Shown piece by piece: positions 44,919-51,645 of a stretch of DNA of 51,645 nt. Positions within the stretch are counted from its first letter, which is position 1. Each line of letters begins with the position of its first letter. A model generated the notes under the pieces. That model was not told the DNA's origin, searched no databases, and was given only the letters and a program-made list of their open reading frames with translations. This stretch comes from a bacterium (GTDB lineage: Bacteria; Acidobacteriota; HRBIN11; JAKEFK01), in NCBI GenBank assembly GCA_022616075.1, contig JAKEFK010000207.1, forward strand, positions 1-51,645. The letters are read 5' to 3'. Position numbers and translations under genes: made by a program.

Positions 44919-46196
44919 TTAGTGCCAGCGGGAGGAGATTGCTTCGGCGCGGTCTTGCAGCGTTGCAAGCAGTTTGACATCACCGAAATCATCAAAGCGT
45001 CCATGACGCATCAAATGCAGAGAGCGTTGCGTGATGTAATCAAAATTCAAGCGGAAATCCTTGCGGTCCTGATTCTCAAACATTGCTTTGAGCAATCGCA
45101 GCTGCTGATCGAGCGGGTCCGTTGAGGCTGCAAGTTTTGGTGCAATAGGAGCTGGCGCCGCCACCACAGCGGGAGCGGCTGCCATTCTTAATGGTTTAGG
45201 CAATGGCGCAAATTCTTTTTTCAATTCAGTCATCCACTGATTCAGCAGATCAGTTTCCATTTTTCGGGAAGGCTGTTTTTGTTCCGGCGCCTGCAACAAG
45301 AGTGGAATCTTTTGCGTTGCTGACCTCATAAACCGGTCATCTTCCACAATCCAGCCTAGATTGATCATCTTCAAATAAGGAGAGATTGCCCGGTGAATGG
45401 ATTCGGTAAAAGGCCGTATGATCTTTTCTACGCTGTCGGTGATGCTGTTGAAACGATTCAACACATAATAGATTTTGAAATCGCGGATCACGTTCCCAAG
45501 CATCGCCAGCACCAACTCGTTGTCCACCTCGCTTTGCATCAGGACAAGAAACTCTTCCAGATTCTTTTCTTTCGCTTCGTAAACGTCCTCCATCGCTTCG
45601 ATATGGACCATGTAATTTACGACCTGCATCTGGGAGAGCCCGCTCCGTAACAGGAACGAATCGAACGTAAAAAGCGCTTTCAATTTTCGTAAAATGAGCG
45701 CTTTCACCATTTCAGAAGCGGCAAAGACGGCCGAAGGTACCAGCGGTGTAAAAACGATTACGCCGGTATTCGCGTGAGGTAAAAAGTCCAGAACGTTGGG
45801 ATCGACTCCCGCTTTCAGATCGATCACAATGTAATCAGCTTGCAGTGTGTTAATTGCACGGATTAGAGCGATCTTGTGCCTTTCATCAAAGTTAAGAAGA
45901 TCTTCAATCAATCCACGCGGAGAGGCAATAAAACCAAAATTGCGATAGCGTCCGCTTGGATCCAGCTTGGCATCGATCTGAGCGACACAGGAACCAAGAG
46001 GAACGCCACGTCGAAAGAAGTGATACAAATCATAGGGCACTGCCACATCAATGCTATTCCGGACACTGGAAGTTCCCATGTCCAGATCGATCAGGACCGT
46101 TCGTCCATAGCGTGACAACATCAAGGCATAATGAATAGCAAATGTCGTTTTCCCGACGCCACCTTTGCCTGAGGAGACCGGAATGATGCGGGCCAT
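44919..46196 (-). CDS. MinD/ParA-like P-loop ATPase
   Basis: Cytoplasmic ATPase of 425 residues. The deviant Walker A motif SSGKGGVGKTTFA is at residues 8-20 and LIDLDMGTSS is near 36, with IVIDLKAGVD near 122, all as in the MinD/FlhG branch. After about residue 310 comes an Ala/Pro-rich linker and a C-terminal ~80-residue helical part not recognised. No ParB, MinC or flagellar genes are adjacent. It could position a protein complex at the membrane or pole (inference). Confidence 0.8.
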   Translation of the reverse strand: MARIIPVSSGKGGVGKTTFAIHYALMLSRYGRTVLIDLDMGTSSVRNSIDVAVPYDLYHFFRRGVPLGSCVAQIDAKLDPSGRYRNFGFIASPRGLIEDLLNFDERHKIALIRAINTLQADYIVIDLKAGVDPNVLDFLPHANTGVIVFTPLVPSAVFAASEMVKALILRKLKALFTFDSFLLRSGLSQMQVVNYMVHIEAMEDVYEAKEKNLEEFLVLMQSEVDNELVLAMLGNVIRDFKIYYVLNRFNSITDSVEKIIRPFTESIHRAISPYLKMINLGWIVEDDRFMRSATQKIPLLLQAPEQKQPSRKMETDLLNQWMTELKKEFAPLPKPLRMAAAPAVVAAPAPIAPKLAASTDPLDQQLRLLKAMFENQDRKDFRLNFDYITQRSLHLMRHGRFDDFGDVKLLATLQDRAEAISSRWH

Positions 46197-46205
46197 TGTT
46201 TGCCG

Positions 46206-46631
46206 CTATTCTAACATACGCAACATTCGCTCGAAATGAGTTCCCTGCCAGTAAATCCGCATGCAAGAAGGGCACGAAAAGAACTGATTGTATTTCTTGT
46301 AAACAAACGGCGGGACCAGATGTTCCACTTTCTCTTTGCGAATCGATCGCAGTTTGGAGTTACATTCGACGCACCGGGAGGAAGTATTCCTGACGGGAAA
46401 CTGCTTTTGAATTTCCTGGAGTTGATCCTTACCACCTGTGTTTTGGACCAGGTAACTGCGGCCTTTGCGAATTCGTTTTGAGAGAGCGCGGTCCTTTGTT
46501 AGCAGAATTCGGTGCACAGAACGTTTCCGGAGGGTTTCATCATCCGCTGTGTTACTGTACTCCACATCATAACCGTGAAATCGCATAAGCCGTGCAAGAC
46601 TTCCAAGCATCACATCCGCGACGAATTTCAT
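46206..46631 (-). CDS. Mut7-C RNase domain protein with zinc ribbon
   Basis: Protein of 141 residues in the Mut7-C (DUF82) family: MKFVADVMLGSLARLMRFHG start (PIN-like fold with the early Asp), ILLTKDRALSKR near 44, and a C-terminal zinc ribbon with CVEC near 87, then CPSC and RIYWQGTH near the end. Predicted RNase; biological role not established. The next gene (the ATPase) starts nine bases after its stop. A palindromic element abuts its start. Confidence 0.82.
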   Translation of the reverse strand: MKFVADVMLGSLARLMRFHGYDVEYSNTADDETLRKRSVHRILLTKDRALSKRIRKGRSYLVQNTGGKDQLQEIQKQFPVRNTSSRCVECNSKLRSIRKEKVEHLVPPFVYKKYNQFFSCPSCMRIYWQGTHFERMLRMLE

Positions 46632-46634
46632 AGC

Positions 46635-46695
46635 AACAAAGTAGCGCGGGCGTCCCGCCTGCGAGTCGCCGGCCAGAGGCCCGCGCTACTTTGTT
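46635..46695. repeat. palindromic intergenic element, GTAGCGCGG type (copy 2)
   Basis: Perfect 16-base inverted arms AACAAAGTAGCGCGGG (46635-46650) and CCCGCGCTACTTTGTT (46680-46695). The element fills the gap between the lipoprotein gene, whose stop (46694-46696) touches it, and the Mut7-C gene, whose ATG is three bases away. Related to 21375-21427. Confidence 0.88.
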
Positions 46696-47872
46696 AACGC
46701 TTAATTCGCGCGATACGGATAGTAGTTGGATCTGATGTATAAGTCCACGCGATAAAAAGGTCTTTGCCGGAACGGACCATGCGTGGAAAACCACTTGATC
46801 GTGCTTTCGTCGTATCCGCAACCGTTAATGCTTTACCGGCGCGCCCATCCGAAAAAACCTGGCGGACCCGAATGATTGCGCCTTTGTCACCTTGATTCTC
46901 TAACCAGCTGACCACTGCGCTTGCATCTTCCAACAAGACAACATCCACGCGACCGGAAGGATTCCCATCATCTACATTAACCGGCTTCTGAAAAGATTCG
47001 CCACCATTCTGAGAAAACGCAACGCGAACACGCCCTTTATCATCCGCTCCCGTGTACCACGCAACGACAACCGTATCTCCCTCAGATTCAACAGCCGGAC
47101 CATTTACGGGACATCCATCGATTTGCCACCCATCACTGTGCAATGTTTTCGGCTCAGTCCAACTACCGGATCTATGCCTTACGTACGAAATGTCACGAAT
47201 CTCTTTTTCTGAACGATCCCTGTACGCAACAAAAACTCCATCACGCGTGCGAACCGCCGCAGTCTGACAACAATCACAAACCCGCGAATCAAGCGTGAAT
47301 TCCTTTCGAAACTGATCCGGCACGATCCTTGTAGACATCAAGGCCATTTCACTGGAAGGATCATGTTCCGCTTTAAAATTTCGGCCGTCTAACCAGACTA
47401 TCAAAGGATTTCCCTTCCCGTCATCCACAAGAGATGCAAATCCATGCTCATTTGCCGACAGATCTGTGTGAGCGGCTACCGGTTGACTCCAGGTTTTTTC
47501 CTGATCTTCGGAAATCGACAACATCACATGATACGCATAAGCGCTCTCCCCTTTTTTCTGCAACCAGTGCGCAACGACTCTGTTCTCTGATAACGGCAGA
47601 ATCGATGGAAAATCGGCCCAGTTCACAAAAAATGGAATTCCCGAAACAATCACATTCGGCTTGGACCAATCACCCTTCCAGCGCGCAAACTTCAATGCAT
47701 GTCCCGTAGTTGTCTTCTCCAACCAGCTCAGCCATACTTCGTCGTAGGCCGCAGCAAGAAAGGGCTCACCACTATCCGGACCCGCAGGCGACTCCAATTC
47801 CACAATTTTCCAGGAAGATTTCTCGCAGCCAAAGAGGCATACAAGGGCAAGGAGCATCAACATCAGCTTCAT
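46694..47872 (-). CDS. putative lipoprotein with sialidase-like beta-propeller
   Basis: Exported protein of 392 residues. The signal peptide ends in a lipobox LFGC (Cys16). The rest has repeated Trp/Asp-box-like segments (VWLSWLEK, SEDQEKTWSQP, SQNGGESFQKP, PLIVWLDGRN), characteristic of sialidase/BNR beta-propellers. Catalytic residues of a true sialidase are not evident, so binding rather than hydrolysis is possible. It starts six bases after the kinase gene stop, implying co-expression. Function unknown. Confidence 0.7.
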   Translation of the reverse strand: MKLMLMLLALVCLFGCEKSSWKIVELESPAGPDSGEPFLAAAYDEVWLSWLEKTTTGHALKFARWKGDWSKPNVIVSGIPFFVNWADFPSILPLSENRVVAHWLQKKGESAYAYHVMLSISEDQEKTWSQPVAAHTDLSANEHGFASLVDDGKGNPLIVWLDGRNFKAEHDPSSEMALMSTRIVPDQFRKEFTLDSRVCDCCQTAAVRTRDGVFVAYRDRSEKEIRDISYVRHRSGSWTEPKTLHSDGWQIDGCPVNGPAVESEGDTVVVAWYTGADDKGRVRVAFSQNGGESFQKPVNVDDGNPSGRVDVVLLEDASAVVSWLENQGDKGAIIRVRQVFSDGRAGKALTVADTTKARSSGFPRMVRSGKDLFIAWTYTSDPTTIRIARIKR

Positions 47873-47878
47873 GCGAAA

Positions 47879-50137
47879 CTACGACAATCCGATGCGTTTC
47901 AACAAAGCATCAAAGCGCGCATCGGACCGCAGTGAATCGAATCGTGGATTTACTTTCAAGCTTACCAGGGCGTCTTCACGTCTTTCAAACGCTTTCTCCA
48001 AACATTCGAAAGCGTGATCTCGATCATCAAGGCCGATGTAGATCAGCACAAAACTGTAGGGTGAGACATACTGGCGCCTTGATTGTTCCTGCAGATCGTC
48101 AAGAATCTTCTCGGCCTCCTCTTTTTGTCCTAATATGCCATAAGCGTAACCAAGAGTTGCGAGAAGACTCGGACTCGGATCCAGAAGAGAGATTCCGCGC
48201 TGAATCTCGTAAATCCCTTCCTGATTTTTGGATTGCTGAATGTAACACAAACCAATATCGATGTACACGCGGGCAAAAGCTGGATCGAGCTCAAGCGCTC
48301 TCCAGCACGCCTTTAACGCCCTGTCATAGTCGCGCGAATAGAAATAGATGTAGCCAAGAGTCCACTGAATCACAACGGAAAGCGGATCCAACACCGCAGC
48401 TTTTTCTACTTCTGCCAGACCTTGTTTGAATCTTCCCGTCAGCACAAGAAACACGCCAAACCAGTGATGTGCGGTGATGTACCCGGGATTCAGTTCGAGC
48501 GCCTTTCGAAATGATTCCTCGGCCCCTTTCCAGTTCCAATCGTAGCGATACTTCACAGTTGCCAGCGAGGTGTGAGCTTCAGCAAGACTCGGATCGAGTT
48601 CCAAAGCTTTCACTGCTTCCTCTTTCGCTTTTGTGTACGCTTCGCGAGATGGAAAATAACCGTAGCCACCCATGAAAGAGTAAGCGTCCGCGAGTCCTGC
48701 GTACGCAAGCGCAAATTTCGGATCCAGATGAATTGCATCGTCGAAAGAATCGATGGATTTGCGAAATCCATCCAGAGTCCGCTTATTCCAAAAATATCGA
48801 CCCTTCAAGTAAAGTTGATATGCTTCAGTATTTTCAGTTGGTTTTTGAGTTTTCCGCTTTCGTTTAACGACTTTCAGCCGCAATTTGTCCATTATTTCTC
48901 GCGCAATCTCCTGTTCCAGGCTATGCAAATGCTCGAGATCACTCGTGTATTCCTTTCCCCAGAGACTCGCGCCCGAAAGGACATCGACCAGCTCGGTTTG
49001 AATAATGAGTTGGCCTCCGCGGTGCACGAGACGCCCGGTCAATACCGCGCGCACATTCAACATTCGCCCAACCTGCACAGCGTCCACCATCTGGTCCTTA
49101 TAACGGAAAACAGTGCTTCGAGCCATCACTTGAAGTTTTGGAAACTGAGAGAGCGTATGGATGATATTATCGGTGATTCCATCGACCAGATATTCCGATT
49201 CAGGATCGGGATTCATATCCAGAAATGGGAGAACCGCAAGTGAATCGATTCTTTTTCTGCTGGATGCGGTGGAAAGAGCTGCACCCGGTTGAATCTCTTT
49301 CAGTGCTTGCAGCAATTCTTCCACAGTTTGAAAACGGTCCCGTGGATCTTTTTCAAGACAGCGCCGGATCAAGAAATCCAGCTGCGGCGGGACTGTTGCA
49401 TTCGAATCGAGAAGACCCGGAGCCGGATCCTTCAGAATCGATGCAATCGTTTCCACGGCGCTGGTGCTCCCAAACGGACGGCAACCTGCAAGAGTTTCAT
49501 ACAACACGCAACCGAAAGAGAAAATGTCACTACGAATATCCAGAGCAAGTCCGCGGACCTGTTCGGGTGACATGTAAGGAATGGTTCCGATCAACATACC
49601 AGGAGTGGTTTCTTGAAAAAGCGTGGCCGCTCTGCTGATATTCTCGTTTTCCGAAGTTGGCTCGGCATGCGCAAGCCCAAAATCCAGAATTTTTACTACA
49701 CTATTAGTAGCTAGAAAGATGTTATCGGGTTTTAAGTCGCGATGGATGATTCCTTTTGAGTGCGCCGCGAAGAGTCCCTGCGCGACAGACACGCCGATTT
49801 CAAGCGCTTTTTTCCACTCCAGTACAGATTTACGGATGACCTCTGACAAAGTCTCTCCTTCGAGCAGTTCGGTAACAACATAAAAAAGCCCATGATCCGC
49901 GCCAACGTCGAACACAGTCAGTATGTTCGGATGCGACAGCGTTGCAAGCAGTTTGGCTTCGCGATCAAAGCGGGCAAGCAGGGCCGCATCTTTCGTCAGC
50001 TTTTCGGGCAGCACCTTTACCGCAACATCTCTCTCCAAACGCGTGTCCCGCGCGCGGTAAACTTCTCCCATTCCGCCCGCTCCCAGCGGCTCCAGAATCT
50101 CGTACGGACCAAGCCGTTTGCCCTTCTCTAACGACAT
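47879..50137 (-). CDS. Ser/Thr kinase with TolB-like and TPR domains
   Basis: Protein of 752 residues. The kinase domain (11-285) is fully canonical: GAGGMGEVYRA glycine loop, Lys41 in VAVKVL, HRDLKPDN (132-139) and DFG (152-154). No transmembrane helix follows; instead there is a TolB N-terminal/adenylate-cyclase-associated type domain (about 296-430, IDSLAVLPFLDMNPDPESEY, VDGITDNIIHTLSQ), then TPR repeats to the end. This layout is frequent in Acidobacteria. It probably acts in the cytoplasm as an active kinase with a protein-binding tail. Confidence 0.92.
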   Translation of the reverse strand: MSLEKGKRLGPYEILEPLGAGGMGEVYRARDTRLERDVAVKVLPEKLTKDAALLARFDREAKLLATLSHPNILTVFDVGADHGLFYVVTELLEGETLSEVIRKSVLEWKKALEIGVSVAQGLFAAHSKGIIHRDLKPDNIFLATNSVVKILDFGLAHAEPTSENENISRAATLFQETTPGMLIGTIPYMSPEQVRGLALDIRSDIFSFGCVLYETLAGCRPFGSTSAVETIASILKDPAPGLLDSNATVPPQLDFLIRRCLEKDPRDRFQTVEELLQALKEIQPGAALSTASSRKRIDSLAVLPFLDMNPDPESEYLVDGITDNIIHTLSQFPKLQVMARSTVFRYKDQMVDAVQVGRMLNVRAVLTGRLVHRGGQLIIQTELVDVLSGASLWGKEYTSDLEHLHSLEQEIAREIMDKLRLKVVKRKRKTQKPTENTEAYQLYLKGRYFWNKRTLDGFRKSIDSFDDAIHLDPKFALAYAGLADAYSFMGGYGYFPSREAYTKAKEEAVKALELDPSLAEAHTSLATVKYRYDWNWKGAEESFRKALELNPGYITAHHWFGVFLVLTGRFKQGLAEVEKAAVLDPLSVVIQWTLGYIYFYSRDYDRALKACWRALELDPAFARVYIDIGLCYIQQSKNQEGIYEIQRGISLLDPSPSLLATLGYAYGILGQKEEAEKILDDLQEQSRRQYVSPYSFVLIYIGLDDRDHAFECLEKAFERREDALVSLKVNPRFDSLRSDARFDALLKRIGLS

Positions 50138-50164
50138 AGATTAGATCTTAAAGTATAAATGAAT

Positions 50165-50188
50165 CTTGGCGTGTTGGCGTCTTGGAGG
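50165..50188. repeat. TTGGCGT iteration
   Basis: CTTGGCG-TGTTGGCG-TCTTGGAG is a head-to-tail iteration of about eight bases in the 59-base gap between the kinase and the histidine kinase genes. No inverse half is seen. Confidence 0.5.
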
Positions 50189-50196
50189 TTAAAGAT

Positions 50197-51645
50197 CTAA
50201 TGGAGGAGCGATTGAATTTTCTCCAGAAACATCTTCATCGAAACCGGTTTTTGCAAAAAAGCTGAAGAATGATCCGACAAAGCTTCGCGAAGCACCGTAT
50301 CCTCGGCGTAACCGGACATATATAACGTTTTTAGATGCGGGTAACGCTCACTCAACTTCTCGGAAAGCTCATGTCCACCGATGAATGGCATCACCATGTC
50401 GGTGATGAGCAGATCGATTTGCATGTTTTGATCGGTGCAGAGTTGTATCGCTTCAAAACCGTTTGAGGCCTGAAAAACGTTATAGCCTTGAAGATCCAAC
50501 AGGGCACTGAGCGCGGATCGCACCGGCGCGTTATCATCCACCAGCAGGATGGTCTGGGATGCTGCAGGTCGAGTCTGAACGGTTCCAGCCGGATGTTCTT
50601 CCGCAAGATTGTGTTTTGAATGCAGCGGGACCTCAGGAAGATAAATTGTAAATGTGCTCCCTGAATTCGGTTGGCTCGTTACAAAAATATATCCACCGCT
50701 TTGCTTCACGATTCCGTAAACGCTCGAGAGCCCTAGGCCGGTGCCTTTGCCCACTTCTTTTGTCGTAAAAAAGGGTTCAAAGATTTTCAGTGGCGTCAGA
50801 TCATCCATGCCTAAACCCGTATCGGTAACTGCCAGCGTTACATAGCTTCCCTCCACAATCCGGACATCCTCTAACTGCGATTCGGAACGGAATTCTTTCA
50901 CAGTGGTCTGGAAAGTTAAACGGCCCCCCCTGGGCATTGCGTCTTTCGCATTCACGACAAGATTCATCACGACTTGTTCGATTTGATACGGATCAGCCTG
51001 GATCGTGCCAATGGACGGATCTAGATTCAAAACAATGGCAATGTCTTCACGAAGAAGACGCCGGATCATCGGTTCCATTTCGGTTAGTACTTGATTCAGA
51101 TCAATGACTTTTGGAACCAGAACTTGTTTTCGACTGAAGGCCAGCAGTTGTCTGGTCAGGGCGGCTCCGGTTTCAGCCTGCTTCTTCACTTCAACAAGAT
51201 TTCTTGCAATAGAGTCTTCCAATCCTGCGGTGGTAAGACTCAAATCACAATAACTCATAATGGCCATCAGAATGTTATTGAAGTCGTGCGCCACGCCACC
51301 GGCAAGACGTCCGATCGTTTCCATCTTCTGAAATTGAACCAGTTGAAGTTGCAGATCTTTTACGTGGGTTACGTCTCGCATAATTCCACGATAGCTTACG
51401 GCATTACCTTGCTCATCCAGTTCCGCAACGGAAGTCTCCAGGACCACGAGTCGCGTTCCATCTTTGCGTTTCAGTACTAATTCAAAATCCTTCACGTATC
51501 CGTCCCTTGCCAGAGTTTGTTCGTAAATAGGTCGCGTTTCAGGATGAACAAACAAATCCTTAACAATATCGATGCTTAAAAGCTCTTTTTTGGAGTCATA
51601 GCCAAAAAGAATTAATCCTGCCGTATTGATATCCAGAAAACGCCC
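50197..51645 (-). CDS. hybrid sensor histidine kinase (PAS-HisKA-HATPase-REC), 5' end beyond window
   Basis: The frame stays open to the right edge, so the gene is partial; 482 residues are visible. A PAS domain (from [14 protein letters not shown], ending in [13 protein letters not shown]) is followed by HisKA with the phospho-acceptor His in [13 protein letters not shown]. The HATPase domain has [16 protein letters not shown] (N box), DTGLGMD and [22 protein letters not shown]-terminal receiver has ILLVDDNAP and the phospho-Asp in LLITDMVMP. This is a CckA-like soluble layout; input and output partners are outside the window or elsewhere. The first visible start-like codon (TTG at 51555) is not the true start because conserved PAS sequence continues upstream. 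Confidence 0.92.
   Translation of the reverse strand, partial: GRFLDINTAGLILFGYDSKKELLSIDIVKDLFVHPETRPIYEQTLARDGYVKDFELVLKRKDGTRLVVLETSVAELDEQGNAVSYRGIMRDVTHVKDLQLQLVQFQKMETIGRLAGGVAHDFNNILMAIMSYCDLSLTTAGLEDSIARNLVEVKKQAETGAALTRQLLAFSRKQVLVPKVIDLNQVLTEMEPMIRRLLREDIAIVLNLDPSIGTIQADPYQIEQVVMNLVVNAKDAMPRGGRLTFQTTVKEFRSESQLEDVRIVEGSYVTLAVTDTGLGMDDLTPLKIFEPFFTTKEVGKGTGLGLSSVYGIVKQSGGYIFVTSQPNSGSTFTIYLPEVPLHSKHNLAEEHPAGTVQTRPAASQTILLVDDNAPVRSALSALLDLQGYNVFQASNGFEAIQLCTDQNMQIDLLITDMVMPFIGGHELSEKLSERYPHLKTLYMSGYAEDTVLREALSDHSSAFLQKPVSMKMFLEKIQSLLH

Noticed and set aside
47710-48429. 239-residue open frame on the plus strand
   Set aside because: It is antisense to the lipoprotein and kinase-TPR genes and has a low-complexity, Ser/Arg-rich composition typical of shadow frames.
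48572-49243. 223-residue plus-strand frame
   Set aside because: Antisense to the canonical kinase/TPR gene; Phe- and Ser-rich shadow.

Overview
The window looks like chromosomal DNA of a Gram-negative, environmental bacterium, most likely an acidobacterium or a close relative (inference). Supporting signs are a TonB-dependent receptor with a signal peptide, Pkn-type kinases fused to TolB-like and TPR domains, a giant kinase/ATPase/sigma-54 activator, gliding-type ABC genes outside Bacteroidetes, and the order ispE - tRNA-Gln - prs - rplY - pth - rpsF - rpsR - rplI - dnaB - radA, which resembles Geobacter-type genomes. No 16S gene is present, so the phylum stays open. There is no phage, plasmid, IS transposase or CRISPR array.

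Layout. 1-4761 (+): promoter and four-gene operon for a Gld-like ABC exporter (ATPase, permease, GldG-like protein, DUF4340 protein). 4882-7476 (+): TonB-dependent receptor, followed by a hairpin and two coupled small unknown genes (7584-7987). 8060-13540 (-): 1826-residue Ser/Thr kinase - AAA/TPR - GAF - sigma-54 activator - Fis protein. 13632-15336 (-): sodium/solute symporter between two tiny membrane proteins. 15430-17619 (-): type II NADH dehydrogenase and proC. 17648-18726 (+): DUF2007-type protein and a vapBC pair with its own promoter. 18827-25204 (-): PIN/TRAM protein, radA, alr, dnaB, rplI, rpsR, rpsF. 25293-28701 (-): pth (non-ATG start), rplY, prs, tRNA-Gln, ispE. 28719-31085: aroK (+) overlapping aroA (-) tail to tail, with aroA coupled to a phytanoyl-CoA-dioxygenase-like gene. 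31166-38361 (+): guaA, dnaE, accA, ddl. 38458-44885 (+): tightly overlapping surface-sugar cluster (fused 3-dehydrogenase/N-acyltransferase, SDR, hexapeptide acyltransferase, DegT aminotransferase, fused GT2/GT-C glycosyltransferase). 44919-51645 (-): MinD/ParA-like ATPase, Mut7-C protein, lipoprotein, kinase-TolB-TPR protein, and a hybrid histidine kinase that runs off the right edge.

How genes work together. Most of the middle is housekeeping: translation (S6, S18, L9, L25, Pth, tRNA-Gln), replication and repair (DnaB, DnaE, RadA), cell wall (Alr, Ddl), fatty acid (AccA), purine/PRPP (Prs, GuaA), isoprenoid (IspE) and shikimate (AroK, AroA). The sugar cluster has the dehydrogenase, aminotransferase and acetyltransferase steps expected for a 3-acetamido UDP-sugar of the WbpB/WbpE/WbpD type, plus glycosyltransferases.

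The most unusual layer is between the genes. At least nine kinds of short palindromic or iterated sequence fill many of the gaps, often ending a few bases before a start codon. In places they supply a start codon (ddl) or the last codons and stop of a gene (ispE). No intergenic gap exceeds 300 bases.
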